NCBI GenBank assembly: GCA_004282745.1
Contig: SHMT01000012.1
Coordinates: forward strand, 60,064 to 124,063
Reading direction: 5' to 3'
DNA length: 64,000 nt
Source of the DNA: Candidatus Scalindua sp. SCAELEC01
GTDB taxonomy: Bacteria; Planctomycetota; Brocadiia; Brocadiales; Scalinduaceae
This document shows, piece by piece, positions 44,556 through 54,453 of the stretch. The notes beneath the pieces are model-generated. The model ran no database searches. It was not told the DNA's origin and was given only the letters and a program-made list of their open reading frames with translations. A program made the position numbers and the translations under genes. Within the stretch, counting starts at the first letter, position 1; every line of letters starts with the position of its first letter.

Positions 44556-46904
44556 ATGCAATATTTTTTTCGTATCTTTGTTCTCGTAGTTGCCGGAATT
44601 TCATTGTTTCATAACACACCTTCAGAAGGACAAGAGGAACAGATCCAAAAGGCCTGGAAGGGTACGCTTACAGATGGGACAACAATTTCAACCGCTGAGC
44701 TTTCAGTAATGATAAATGAACACAAGAAATGGTTATATTCATCAGGAACCAAAGGGAAACAAGCTAATTTTAGAGGTGCAAAGCTGAGCGGCGCTGATTT
44801 AAGTGACGTGAATTTGAGGGAGGCAATACTCAGAGAAGCGGATTTAACCGGGGTAAATCTGAGTAGGGCTAAACTACGAAAAGCCGACATGGTTAAGGCT
44901 AACCTAAGTGGGGCAGATCTGAGTCAGACAGACGCGAGTGAGGCTGACATGAGGGTAGTAAAACTGAATGAAGCAAAATTATGGAAAACCAATCTGAGTC
45001 AGGTAAACCTGTACGTTGCAGATCTGAGTGGTGCTGACCTAAAAGAAGCCAACCTCGGTAAGGCAAAACTGATTGAGGCTAACCTGAATAGAGCTGACCT
45101 GAAAGAGTCTGATTTGAGAGGCACCAAACTATTTGAGGCAGTCCTGAGTGAAGCTGACCTAAGAGGAGCAAAACTGAAAGGGGCAAAACTCTTAGAGGCT
45201 GACCTGAGCAATGCCGACTTGAGAGGGACCGTTCTGAGTGAGGTCAACCTGAGTGAGGCCGACCTAAGTGAGGCAGACCTAAGCAATGCTGATCTGAACG
45301 ACTGTAACCTGAGCGGAGCTAACTTGAATAGGACAAACCTCAGGGATACAAAGATTGATCACACTACACAGATTTCCGATAAATGGAAACTGGTCTGGGA
45401 GATAATAAACCATGGTGTGGAAGGCAAAGACTTAAGAAAGACCGACCTGAGTCAAGCTTGCCTGAGAAATATTGACCTGAGCAAGAGAGATCTTAACGGG
45501 GTAAACTTAACTGGAGCTGATCTAAGCGGCGCAAATTTGAGTGAAGCACATCTGAGTAAAGCAGACTTGAGTGAAGCAAAGCTTGATAATGTTAACCTGA
45601 GTCAGGCTAATATGAGAGGGGCCAGCCTTATTGAAGCCGACCTGAAAGGAGCAGATCTGAGTAAGGCCAACCTGAGCGGGGCGGACTTAAGCGGGGCGGA
45701 CTTAAGTGAAGCGGATCTGGTTAAAACTAAATTGATTGAGGCAAACCTGAGCGAAGCAGACCTGAGTGAGGCAAGCATTAAAAGAAGCTACCTGATCAGA
45801 GCCAACCTGAGTGAGGCTAACTTGTCAGAAGCAGACCTGACCGGGGTGGACTTGAATAGGGCAGATCTAAGAAATGCCAACCTGAGTGGAGCCAATATGA
45901 GGAAGGTTAGGCTGGTTCAGGCAAACCTCAGGGATACAAAGATTGATAACACGACACAAATTTCAGCCAAATGGAGATTGGTTTGGGATATCCTCAATAA
46001 CGGCGCGGAAGGTAAAAATCTAAGAAATGCCGATCTGAGTGATGCCGACCTGAGATACATTGACCTGAGCAAGAGAGATCTAAGTGGGGCGGACCTGAGC
46101 GGGGCAGACCTCAGTGAGGCAAACCTGAATGCCGCCGACCTGAGCAAGGCCGATCTGAGCAAGGCGAAGTTGATTGATGTGAGGCTGAAAGATACAATAG
46201 TTTCCGGAGTAAATGTGGAGGAATCTCAGTATGAAGCGGCATCCTCTCCGCACAGGAATTTCCTGGGAGGATTAAGGGGTCTCAGCACTACATGGTTTGC
46301 GAAGGAAAAACAGGGCGGCCTGCTGATGTTAAGGGCTGCTCTCAAGGATGCTGGTTTGCGCAATTTAGAACGGGAAGCAACTTACGCTCTTGAATATCAG
46401 AAAACGAAGAACCTGCCGTGGCACAAAAAATGGGCAAAACGTTTTCTCTTTGAATGGACTTCAGGATACGGCCTGCATTACCTTCGCCCTCTTTTAATCC
46501 TGTGCGCCTTAATCCTTTTCTTTTCCTTTGTCTATTTATATCCAATGTTTGTATATAGTAAAAGCGGAATTTACAGAATATGGCCGCACAGCAGCGTTAA
46601 GGATGTAAAAGAAAAAGATGAACCCGAAAGACTGATTTTCGATATACTACCCAACAATCAGATCGAAAAAGACTTTGCATTTTTTTTGACAGCCGCAGGG
46701 TATGCCCTGTACTTCAGCTTTCTCTCAACCTTTCACATTGGTTATCTTAATTTGGATTTTGGGAGTTGGATAACGAGGATTCAACCCCATGAGTACTCGT
46801 TATCGGCAACCGGCAATGTGAGGATCTTTGCCGGTATCCAATCACTTCTTGGTACCTATCTTCTGGCCCTATGGATTTTGACCCACTTCTTCCGACCGTT
46901 TTAA
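44556..46904 (+). CDS. Large pentapeptide-repeat protein with C-terminal membrane segment
   Basis: 782 residues. Signal-type start, then AELSVMINEHKKWLYSSGTKGKQANFRGAKLSG opens a pentapeptide array (about 65-262) that recurs after a spacer (about 290-470) and again (about 495-545). The spacer is duplicated: NLRDTKIDHTTQISDKWKLVWEII and NLRDTKIDNTTQISAKWRLVWDIL. A charged region follows, then three hydrophobic segments (about 642-665, 704-732, 759-781). The segment SFLSTFHIGYLNLDFG is placed where other pentapeptide-ion channel fusions have a T-x-G-Y-G-D pore, but the filter sequence is absent. Function unknown. Confidence 0.75.
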   Translation: MQYFFRIFVLVVAGISLFHNTPSEGQEEQIQKAWKGTLTDGTTISTAELSVMINEHKKWLYSSGTKGKQANFRGAKLSGADLSDVNLREAILREADLTGVNLSRAKLRKADMVKANLSGADLSQTDASEADMRVVKLNEAKLWKTNLSQVNLYVADLSGADLKEANLGKAKLIEANLNRADLKESDLRGTKLFEAVLSEADLRGAKLKGAKLLEADLSNADLRGTVLSEVNLSEADLSEADLSNADLNDCNLSGANLNRTNLRDTKIDHTTQISDKWKLVWEIINHGVEGKDLRKTDLSQACLRNIDLSKRDLNGVNLTGADLSGANLSEAHLSKADLSEAKLDNVNLSQANMRGASLIEADLKGADLSKANLSGADLSGADLSEADLVKTKLIEANLSEADLSEASIKRSYLIRANLSEANLSEADLTGVDLNRADLRNANLSGANMRKVRLVQANLRDTKIDNTTQISAKWRLVWDILNNGAEGKNLRNADLSDADLRYIDLSKRDLSGADLSGADLSEANLNAADLSKADLSKAKLIDVRLKDTIVSGVNVEESQYEAASSPHRNFLGGLRGLSTTWFAKEKQGGLLMLRAALKDAGLRNLEREATYALEYQKTKNLPWHKKWAKRFLFEWTSGYGLHYLRPLLILCALILFFSFVYLYPMFVYSKSGIYRIWPHSSVKDVKEKDEPERLIFDILPNNQIEKDFAFFLTAAGYALYFSFLSTFHIGYLNLDFGSWITRIQPHEYSLSATGNVRIFAGIQSLLGTYLLALWILTHFFRPF

Positions 46905-46909
46905 TAAAC

Positions 46910-47056
46910 AGTGGTTGAACGAAAACTACCCATCTACTCCATTGCTGTAACAATTTCTTAGTCCTCAATTACATTAGTACGTACCGGTTACTAAATTATT
47001 ATGCGCCTTGTATCTGGGCACTTTTGGTTCAACCACCGGGTTTCCGTTCGAGCACC
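46910..47056. mobile_element. Family A miniature element, copy 11 (147 bp, opposite orientation)
   Basis: AGTGGTTGAACGAAAACTACCC ... GTTTCCGTTCGAGCACC. The inner stem is GTAACAATTTCTTAG / CTAAATTATTATG. Flanks AAAC/AAAT match at 3 of 4. It is more diverged than copies 3, 7 and 9. Confidence 0.8.
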
Positions 47057-47101
47057 AAATAGTCATTAAATATACTTTTTCCTAATGGAATTTAGGGGTG
47101 G

Positions 47102-48331
47102 TTAATGTGTCTTGTTAAACAATGAGGATAACATCCTTCGTAGAAGCCGGTTTCTGGTAAGGACTTTTGAGAAAGAAGATACTCTTTTGAGTGCATTTTC
47201 TAAAGAATCAAAACTTCGTGTTCCTTCAAGCTGCCTCATGATCATTTGAAATACCAGTTCTTTAGCGATACTCATTAATGGACCACTGACCACCTTTTCA
47301 CCAAAGATCATGAAGGTATCTATTTTACCAAAAGTAAGCAGAAAAGGTTTTTTTGTTGGTTTAAAGGGTAGTTTTGGCAGGTCGTTGGTTAGTCTTATTA
47401 TGTTTTTGGCTGCTAGTTTCCCCATATCCAATGCATGATAAGCCTGTTTGTCAACAGGTTCAGGAAGAACCGCCGCGTCACCGACTACAAAAACGTTTTC
47501 AAATTGTGTGCTTTCCAGCCATTCATTTACCCTGACCCAGCTTTCCGCATCTCCCGCAAGTCCCGAATTGTGGAGCAAAGGAGGAGCTGTCCCTCCACCT
47601 GTCCAGATTATTACATCCAGATCCAGGGTCTCTCCATTATCCAGAACTATCCCTTCAGGACAAACTTCTGTGACTTTACGTTTCAGACGTAAATCGACAT
47701 CATTGATGTTGCAGTAATGCTGAAGCCTGTTTGCAACCGCTTCCGGTGCAATAACTAATAATCGAGAACTACTGGCAACCAGGGTTACAGAGATGTTGTA
47801 TCTGGTTTTATACGCACGTAAAATTTCTCCCAGAACCTCTACCCCTTCCAATCCGCCGCCAATGATACCGATTTTGGGGTTTTTAGCTCTGCCCGCTACC
47901 TCTATTAACCGGTCTCTTATTCTGGCACAATCACCAACAGACTTGAAGGGTAGTGTATATTTATCGGCATCTTTCACTCCAAATGTATTATTAACACCAC
48001 CAACCGATACAATGAGAAAATCAAACTGATAGGTTTTTCCCTGCTCTGTAACTACTTCCTTCTTCTCAGAGTCTAGAGAGGTGACGGATTCGTTGCAAAA
48101 AGTATGTCCTAATTGGGACAACCTTCTTTCCAGGGAGAACTGCAGGTCACTTTCCCGTTTCATACCTGAAACCAATTCATGAATATTTGGTAACCAGTCA
48201 AACTTTTTCTTATGGTCAAATAAGGAAACGCGAAACCTTGATGCGTTCAAGTGTAGGGCAGCTGCCAATCCCCCAAATCCCCCACCAATGATGCCAACTC
48301 GATGATGATTATTTAAGGGTTTTTTATTCAT
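47102..48331 (-). CDS. Type II NADH dehydrogenase-like FAD oxidoreductase
   Basis: 409 residues. FAD site GIIGGGFGGLAAALHL (about 13-28), second Rossmann GIIGGGLEGVEVLGEIL (about 154-170), IIWTGGGTAPPLL (about 240) and FVVGDAAVLPEPVDKQAYHALDMG (about 285-308) match NDH-2 / sulfide-quinone-reductase-type proteins. The C-terminal membrane-binding amphipathic region is present (KRVSSFSKVLTRNRLLRRML). NADH:quinone oxidoreduction without proton pumping is the likely role. AAACAACC and TTG precede it; no clear ribosome site. Confidence 0.8.
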   Translation of the reverse strand: MNKKPLNNHHRVGIIGGGFGGLAAALHLNASRFRVSLFDHKKKFDWLPNIHELVSGMKRESDLQFSLERRLSQLGHTFCNESVTSLDSEKKEVVTEQGKTYQFDFLIVSVGGVNNTFGVKDADKYTLPFKSVGDCARIRDRLIEVAGRAKNPKIGIIGGGLEGVEVLGEILRAYKTRYNISVTLVASSSRLLVIAPEAVANRLQHYCNINDVDLRLKRKVTEVCPEGIVLDNGETLDLDVIIWTGGGTAPPLLHNSGLAGDAESWVRVNEWLESTQFENVFVVGDAAVLPEPVDKQAYHALDMGKLAAKNIIRLTNDLPKLPFKPTKKPFLLTFGKIDTFMIFGEKVVSGPLMSIAKELVFQMIMRQLEGTRSFDSLENALKRVSSFSKVLTRNRLLRRMLSSLFNKTH

Positions 48332-48452
48332 TGATATTCCAATGGTAGTGTATGGCCTACTAATTTTCTACCGAAATGCCTTTCTTTTTCAGATACGTTA
48401 TTTTATACTTTATTAGCTTTCTATCAATAATTAAATTATGTAAAATACCGTG

Positions 48453-49019
48453 ATGATACCTAATCTGATATTAAGACGTTTTACCGTTGGCAGTTACGGA
48501 ATTAATGGTTACCTTGTCGCGGACCCCGAGACCAGAATTGGGGTTTTCATTGACCCGGGAGGGTTCAGCAGAGAGATAGAGGCCTTTATTCAAGAGAGAG
48601 AGATAAAGCTTACATACCTCTTTTTCACGCATGGTCATTGGGATCACACCGAAGGCCTACCAGAATTCAATCGCCATTACCAAGTGGAGACCTATGCTGG
48701 CCAGGGAGAGGTCCGTTACTCAAATCATCTATTGCGGGGTGGTGAGATGATTGAGGTTGGACATTTGAGGTTTAAGTCACTATCGATACCGGGTCATACT
48801 CCCCATGGAATTTCCTATTATGGACACGGTTGTCTCTTCACGGGCGATGCCCTGTTTTGTGGTTCGGTAGGAGGAACGAGTTCTCAGAAAGAGGCACAGA
48901 AGCAAGTTGAACATATTCACAAGCATCTCTTTACCTTGCCAGACGAGACCCTGGTCTTTCCAGCGCATGGTCCCATGACCACAGTGGGTGTGGAAAGATA
49001 TGCAAACCCTTTTTGTTAA
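48453..49019 (+). CDS. MBL-fold (glyoxalase II-like) hydrolase
   Basis: 188 residues from ATG 48453; GTG 48450 is an alternative. The metal motif is THGHWDHTEG (about 59-68), and GHTPHGISYYG (about 112-122), FTGDALFCGSVGGTS (about 129-143) and VFPAHGPMTTVG (about 168-179) supply the remaining His/Asp ligands. The fold is certain; persulfide, thioester or other substrate is not resolved. It is divergent from the NDH-2-like gene and followed two bases later by family A copy 12. Confidence 0.85.
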   Translation: MIPNLILRRFTVGSYGINGYLVADPETRIGVFIDPGGFSREIEAFIQEREIKLTYLFFTHGHWDHTEGLPEFNRHYQVETYAGQGEVRYSNHLLRGGEMIEVGHLRFKSLSIPGHTPHGISYYGHGCLFTGDALFCGSVGGTSSQKEAQKQVEHIHKHLFTLPDETLVFPAHGPMTTVGVERYANPFC

Positions 49020-49021
49020 TG

Positions 49022-49169
49022 AGTGGTTGAACGGAAAGTATCCTTCTCCTGCGTTTCCGTAATCATGCACGTAATCCGCAAGAACCTTAGTGCGTCCCGG
49101 TTGCAGAATTTTTACGCACCTTGTATCTGGTCTGTTTTGGTTCAAACACTGGGTTTCCTTTTAAGCACT
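49022..49169. mobile_element. Family A miniature element, copy 12 (148 bp, eroded)
   Basis: AGTGGTTGAACGGAAAGTATCC ... GTTTCCTTTTAAGCACT; many substitutions but the same arrangement and length. No matching target duplication remains. Confidence 0.7.
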
Positions 49170-49198
49170 CATTACATAAAAGAACATTAAATCAAGAA

Positions 49199-49312
49199 AT
49201 GAGCGATATTTTTGTTGCCATAGATTTTGAGACTGCGGACCGTTTTAGAGACAGTGCCTGTGCGGTTGGTATGGTTCGTGTTGAAAACTGTATCGTCCTG
49301 GGTTTTAGATGA
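49199..49312 (+). pseudogene. N-terminal remnant of a DEDD exonuclease (DnaQ-like)
   Basis: 37 codons. MSDIFVAIDFETADRFRDSACAVGMVRVE carries the first exonuclease motif (FVAIDFETA with D and E of the DxE pair) and the next beta-strand, as in bacterial DnaQ-like 3'-5' exonucleases, then stops at TGA 49310-49312. The rest is gone. It sits 30 bp after family A copy 12. Confidence 0.6.
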
Positions 49313-49371
49313 AATAACTCAATAAAAATAAAACCTACGTTTATGCATGGGGTTCAAATTGAGAGCGAATT

Positions 49372-51837
49372 ATGATAAAAGGCGTAAATCTTTTTAGTGG
49401 TTTAGGCAGGAAATTATTTTGCCGGTTTCTCCTGTTATCGATCTTACCCATCATTGTTGTTGCCATTCTCACCTATCAATACGCTCGGGAATCTATTAAG
49501 GACGAACTCCTTAAAGAGCAGGCCTTCATTGCCGGAGGAATCAAGAACCACATACTAACCGCTCTCAATTCAGGAGAATATTCATCCAAATTTTTCGCAT
49601 CTGATGAGTTTATTCGAACGAATCTGGAGAAATTAAATAATAATCCCGGCAACACCCAAGCGATCAAAGAATTTAACGACTATATGGTGTATAAAACGAA
49701 TTTGAATCGTGGATTCATTGAAACCTTTATTTTAAACCCGTCAGGTATTGTTGTTACCTCCAGTAATGAAAAGAGCATTGGAAGAAATGAGGTTGAGGTA
49801 GATTATTTTAACTATGGGAAAAAGGGCCCTTACGTTAAAGATGTCTACAGAGACAGAAACCGAGGAGAGTATTCGATGGCCTTTTCTGCACCGATACTGA
49901 AGAAAAGTGATGAAAAACTGTTAGGTGTCCTTGTAATACGTTTTGATGCTGCGAGATTAAATGAAATTACCGTAGGAAAAAATGTTGATTCAGAAGTTTA
50001 TATGAGTACCTACCACAGAAGAGGAATGACCAGTGAGATATATATTGTAAATAAAGATGGCTTCATGATCACCGAATCCAGGTTTGAAAGCAATGCAATC
50101 TTAAGACAAGCCGTACAATCAGAAGCCGTGCTTTCCGCACATTCAAATGGAAGAGAATTTATAGGGGTCTACAAGGATTACCGGGGGGTAAACGTTATTG
50201 GTGCAGCACTCTATTTGAAGAAAATGGACTGGGTCATAGTGGTGAAAACAGATGAATCAGAGGCATACGCTACCATGTATACATTTAAAAATCGGGTAAT
50301 TACCATGGTTGGCATATGCATTGCCGGTGTTATATTTGTTTCATTGTTTGTCTCACGAGGTATTATTAATCCCATTCTCAACCTTGTTAAGGGTATGAAA
50401 AAGGTAGCAGCGGGTGATTTGGATTTTCGAGTGGAGACCCGTTTAAAAGATGAATTGGGACAGCTTACCGGATTTTTTAATATTATGGCCTGTGATATCA
50501 AGGACGCTCGTGAAAAACTCCTCATGCTGAAGGATACCCTTGAAGAGAGAAAGGAATATTTAGAGAATGTTTTACGGTTTGCAAACGAACTAATATTTAC
50601 CCTGGATGTACGGGGAAATTTCACATTTGTTAATTCTAAGATTACGGACTGGGGATATGATGCGGAGGATTTAATCGGTATTCCATTGATTTCCATCTTT
50701 CATGAAAATAAACGGAAGAATGACGATCATATGATACATAACGATTTCTCACGCAGGTTAGAAGTTGAGATTCTGGATAAGCAGAAAAATGTGAGAAATG
50801 TGCTGCTCAGCACCTCTCCAATAAAAAATAAAGAGGGTGAAGTGATAAACATACTTGGAATTGCCAATGACATCACCGAGTTGAGAAAACTGGAGCAGAA
50901 ACTTGTGCAATCGGACAGACTTGCGTCCATAGGCCAACTGATCGCAGGAATTGCCCACGAAATTAATAACCCTGTAGGGGTTATATACCTCTATAGTACC
51001 GAATGTATGAGAATTTTCGAAAAGATAACCAATGCCTTTGAGGGTATCAGCTCTCTTTCCATTTCCGAATATACACAACATCTGAATATGATTATTGAAA
51101 ACCTGGATAGCGAAGCAGCGAGTAAGCAGGAGAAGATTTTTTTAAAAAAAGAGTTGCTGTACGTTATTGATAATTTAAAAGAGTACCATAATGGGCTGGA
51201 AGAGACATATGCCATTATCAGTAAGTACAGGTCTTTTTTGTGCGAATACCTGGAGGGGTCTGCAAAGGAGTCTATCAGGTGTAAAGAGCTGATTAGCGGC
51301 TTGCTTGATTTTTCGCGGCAGAAAGAACCAAAAATGGACTTGTCAAATGTGAATAATCTGATAGATAATATACTTAACATCATAGAAAAACAGTACCGTA
51401 AAGAGAAAATTGAGGTTATACGAAAACTCGATCTAACCATTCCCGATATTATGATGGACAGCCGTCAGATCGAACAGGTTGTTATTAACATTGCCAACAA
51501 TGCGGTTTTTGCGATGAAAGAGTCTACCGGTGATGTACCGCAGAGAGAAATTCCCGGAAAGGGGAAGCTGACAATCGGCACACTTTTTCATGCAGGTGAA
51601 GAGGTAGTAGAAATATTTATCAGCGATACCGGTGTGGGTATTAATAAATATAATTCTGGCAAAATATTTGATCCTTTTTTTACTGCAAGGAAAGATGGTA
51701 AAGGAACAGGGCTTGGTTTGAGTATCAGTTACGGGATTGTAAAAATGCATGAGGGTAATATTGAGGTGGAGAGCGAGGTGGGGAAGGGAACTACTTTCAG
51801 GATATTATTACCAGCCCGGGGCAGGAAAGAGTCATGA
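49372..51837 (+). CDS. Cache-HAMP-PAS sensor histidine kinase (NtrB-like)
   Basis: 821 residues. Transmembrane helix about 17-35, an extracytoplasmic dCache-type sensor to about 295 (FILNPSGIVVTSSNEKSIGRN, IYIVNKDGFMITESRF), second membrane helix about 307-325, HAMP about 328-380, PAS about 400-510, then HisKA with His529 (LIAGIAHEINNPVG) and an HATPase domain with N box VVINIANNAVFAM, DTGVGI and GKGTGLGLSIS. A long insertion (about 550-640) separates HisKA from HATPase. The stop overlaps the start of the sigma-54 regulator by four bases (ATGA), so it is its partner. Confidence 0.92.
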   Translation: MIKGVNLFSGLGRKLFCRFLLLSILPIIVVAILTYQYARESIKDELLKEQAFIAGGIKNHILTALNSGEYSSKFFASDEFIRTNLEKLNNNPGNTQAIKEFNDYMVYKTNLNRGFIETFILNPSGIVVTSSNEKSIGRNEVEVDYFNYGKKGPYVKDVYRDRNRGEYSMAFSAPILKKSDEKLLGVLVIRFDAARLNEITVGKNVDSEVYMSTYHRRGMTSEIYIVNKDGFMITESRFESNAILRQAVQSEAVLSAHSNGREFIGVYKDYRGVNVIGAALYLKKMDWVIVVKTDESEAYATMYTFKNRVITMVGICIAGVIFVSLFVSRGIINPILNLVKGMKKVAAGDLDFRVETRLKDELGQLTGFFNIMACDIKDAREKLLMLKDTLEERKEYLENVLRFANELIFTLDVRGNFTFVNSKITDWGYDAEDLIGIPLISIFHENKRKNDDHMIHNDFSRRLEVEILDKQKNVRNVLLSTSPIKNKEGEVINILGIANDITELRKLEQKLVQSDRLASIGQLIAGIAHEINNPVGVIYLYSTECMRIFEKITNAFEGISSLSISEYTQHLNMIIENLDSEAASKQEKIFLKKELLYVIDNLKEYHNGLEETYAIISKYRSFLCEYLEGSAKESIRCKELISGLLDFSRQKEPKMDLSNVNNLIDNILNIIEKQYRKEKIEVIRKLDLTIPDIMMDSRQIEQVVINIANNAVFAMKESTGDVPQREIPGKGKLTIGTLFHAGEEVVEIFISDTGVGINKYNSGKIFDPFFTARKDGKGTGLGLSISYGIVKMHEGNIEVESEVGKGTTFRILLPARGRKES

Positions 51838-53231
51838 ATAAGGGTAAAACCAATATATTGGTTGTAGATGATGAGATTGGATACAGAAGGGTGCTGAAAA
51901 ACGCATTAACGGAACGCGAATTTACTGTCAAAACTGCTGATTCCGGAGAAAATGCGCTGGAAGAACTCAAAAATCAGGAATTTCCCATTATCATTGCTGA
52001 TATGAAACTCCCCGGAGGTATCGATGGTCTTGAATTACTCCAGAAGGTGAAAGAGAAATATAATACTTCTGTTTTAATCATGACCGCTTACGGTGGTATT
52101 GAAACCGCAGTTGAGGCAATGAAGCGGGGTGCATTTAATTACATAACAAAACCGTTCAGCTTAGATGAAATAATACTCAATGTCGACCGTATGATTGCAC
52201 AGCACAATATCATTGAGGAAAACAAATACCTTCATTCAGAGCTGAAAAAGGCCTTCGGGTTAAAAACTATCATAGGGACTTCCAGAGAAATCCAGAAGGT
52301 AATGGATATGATTTCCAGGGTGGCGTTCAGTACCGCCACGGTCTTGATTACCGGAGAGAGCGGAACGGGGAAGGAACTCGTGGCAAGGGCAATCCATTTC
52401 ACCGGTAATAGAAAACATAAGAAATTTGTGGTGATCAATTGTGCCACATTATCAGAAAATCTACTGGAAAGTGAACTGTTTGGACACAAAAAAGGGGCAT
52501 TTACCGGCGCCATACAATCGAAAAAAGGCCTTTTTGAGGAGGCAGATGAAGGCACTCTCTTTATGGACGAGATTGGAGATATTCCAACCGCGGTTCAGGC
52601 AAAAATATTACGCGTACTCCAGGAAGGTGAATTTATTCCTCTGGGAGATACCCTTGCAAGGCATGTTGATGTACGAATTATTGCAGCAACAAACCAGAAT
52701 CTACTCAAGCAGATAAAGGAAAAGGATTTTCGTGAGGATTTATACTACCGTCTAAATGTTATCAGTATAAAAATGCCGCCATTGCGGGACAGAAAAGAGG
52801 ATATTCCATTACTTACAAAGTATTTTATTGAAAAGTATAATAAAAGAGAAAATAAACAGATAATAGGAATTTCTCCTGAAGTGGAAGAGGAATTTTATCA
52901 GTACCACTGGCCGGGCAACATTCGTGAACTTGAAAACGCGATAGAGAGGGCGATTACTCTCACAAATGAACCGATAATTCCGTTGCCGGTTATTTCTCCC
53001 TTTGTAAAAAAAGAGGGTGAAAACAACACGTTCTGGGAAGAATTGTTTTCTCACCCCTATAAGGAAGCACGAAAAAAGGCCCTCGATAACTTTAATATTA
53101 AATACGTAATGAATGTCTTGAATAAAAATAGTGGCAATGTAACGAATGCGGCAAAGGAAATCGAAATAGAACGGCAATACTTACAGCGAATACTGAAAAA
53201 ATATCATATCAAATCACGGCAATCAGCGTAA
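51834..53231 (+). CDS. Sigma-54-dependent response regulator (NtrC type)
   Basis: 465 residues: a receiver domain with acidic pair DDE (about 11-13) and phospho-Asp in IIIADMKLPGG (about 54), Thr and Lys in LIMTAYGG and NYITKPFS; an AAA+ domain (about 140-385) with Walker A GESGTGKE, GAFTGA sigma-54 loop and Walker B TLFMDEIGD; and a Fis-type helix-turn-helix (about 425-460, NVTNAAKEIEIERQYLQRIL). It activates sigma-54 promoters; the target may include the downstream exporter genes, which is inference. Confidence 0.95.
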   Translation: MNKGKTNILVVDDEIGYRRVLKNALTEREFTVKTADSGENALEELKNQEFPIIIADMKLPGGIDGLELLQKVKEKYNTSVLIMTAYGGIETAVEAMKRGAFNYITKPFSLDEIILNVDRMIAQHNIIEENKYLHSELKKAFGLKTIIGTSREIQKVMDMISRVAFSTATVLITGESGTGKELVARAIHFTGNRKHKKFVVINCATLSENLLESELFGHKKGAFTGAIQSKKGLFEEADEGTLFMDEIGDIPTAVQAKILRVLQEGEFIPLGDTLARHVDVRIIAATNQNLLKQIKEKDFREDLYYRLNVISIKMPPLRDRKEDIPLLTKYFIEKYNKRENKQIIGISPEVEEEFYQYHWPGNIRELENAIERAITLTNEPIIPLPVISPFVKKEGENNTFWEELFSHPYKEARKKALDNFNIKYVMNVLNKNSGNVTNAAKEIEIERQYLQRILKKYHIKSRQSA

Positions 53232-53369
53232 GTGCTTACCATTCAACTGAGAAATAAGGATGATGTGCTTGATGCCATTCTTGATCATATTGAAGTAAAG
53301 TTGCTGAGCAATGTCACTTTTGTATGCAAGGAGACACCAAACTCATTAGATCGTCTTAAACAGTTGTAA
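53232..53369 (+). CDS. Possible 45-residue protein after the response regulator
   Basis: A GTG start directly follows the TAA of the regulator and the frame stays open to TAA (53367-53369). LTIQLRNKDDVLDAILDHIEVKLL and FVCKETPNSLDRLKQL look protein-like. No ribosome site is visible, and it may be a gene remnant. No family recognised. Confidence 0.25.
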   Translation: MLTIQLRNKDDVLDAILDHIEVKLLSNVTFVCKETPNSLDRLKQL

Positions 53370-53436
53370 CACTCCATATAAAGTTAATCAGGGAAAATCG
53401 GGGAATACCGAGAATTATCTTTTCCGAAAAGGAATA

Positions 53437-54453
53437 ATGATAAAGACAAAAATGAAGATATCCATAGTTTTGCTACCTATGCTATTAACCGCGGCAGTGC
53501 TGGGTTACCTGTACTTCCAAGGTGGATCGCCAGATGATCTGCATAGTATTCGTGTCTCCGGTAATATTGAGGTTACTGACGCTGAGGTAAGTTTCAAGAT
53601 TCCAGGACGTGTGGACAAGCGGTATGTAGATGAAGGTGAACTGATTGAAAAAGGTGATATCGTGGCCATCCTGGGCAGTTCAGACCTGGAAGATGAAGTA
53701 GCGATTAGACAGGCAGAACTGCAGTTAGTACAGGCTGATCTGGCAGAACTTACGGCCGGTTCACGTCCTGAAGAAATTTCTGCGGCTGAGGCAAATATGA
53801 AGGCAACAAAAGCAGATAAAGAACACAAAGAGAGAGATTTTCATAAGGCCGAGGAACTATTTAGAAAAAAAGTGGTCTCTGATGAAGCGTATACGCACGC
53901 GGAGGGAGATTATGAGGTTGCCTTAAACAGATTGCGGGAGGCTGAGGAAAAGTTAAAGCTGGTCAAACTGGGCCCCCGCAAGGAAACCATAGAGCAGGCA
54001 AGGGCCAGGGTCAGGCAAGCCATAGGATCTCTTAAACTTGCCCGGACTCGATTGGGCTATGCCAAACTTTTTTCTCCACTCTCCGGCATTGTACTGTCAA
54101 AGAACGTTGAGCCGGGAGAATATGTTGCCCCCGGAACTCCAGTCGTTACGGTTGGAGCGCTTGAGAATGTATGGCTGCGCGCTTATATAAACGAGACCGA
54201 CCTGGGACGGGTAAAGGTGGGACAGCAGGTGAATGTCTTAACTGACACCTATCCGGACAAGATATACAAGGGGCATATATCATTCATCTCCCCTCAAGCC
54301 GAATTTACCCCGAAGACCGTTCAAACCGTGAAACAACGGGTCAAACTTGTCTATCGGATAAAGGTGGAAATCCCGAATCCCAACAGGGAACTTAAACCCG
54401 GCATGCCTGCTGACGCGGACATACTGATGGACCAGATTCAAGGAGACAAATGA
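53437..54453 (+). CDS. HlyD/YbhG-family membrane fusion protein
   Basis: 338 residues. One N-terminal membrane anchor (LLPMLLTAAVLGYLYFQGG), a beta-barrel/lipoyl part (VSGNIEVTDAEVSFKIPGRVDKRYVDEGELIEKGD) and a coiled-coil hairpin (about 85-200, AELTAGSRPEEISAAEANMKATKADKEH...). The second half of the lipoyl domain is at about 215-235 (LFSPLSGIVLSKNVEPGEYV). It is the periplasmic adaptor of the exporter encoded by the next four genes. Its stop TGA overlaps the start ATG of the first ATPase. Confidence 0.9.
   Translation: MIKTKMKISIVLLPMLLTAAVLGYLYFQGGSPDDLHSIRVSGNIEVTDAEVSFKIPGRVDKRYVDEGELIEKGDIVAILGSSDLEDEVAIRQAELQLVQADLAELTAGSRPEEISAAEANMKATKADKEHKERDFHKAEELFRKKVVSDEAYTHAEGDYEVALNRLREAEEKLKLVKLGPRKETIEQARARVRQAIGSLKLARTRLGYAKLFSPLSGIVLSKNVEPGEYVAPGTPVVTVGALENVWLRAYINETDLGRVKVGQQVNVLTDTYPDKIYKGHISFISPQAEFTPKTVQTVKQRVKLVYRIKVEIPNPNRELKPGMPADADILMDQIQGDK

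Noticed and set aside
44609..46162. Several long antisense frames rich in S, R, L and A inside the pentapeptide gene
   Set aside because: They mirror the repeated AGTGCTGACCTGAG codons on the other strand and change with the repeats; shadows.
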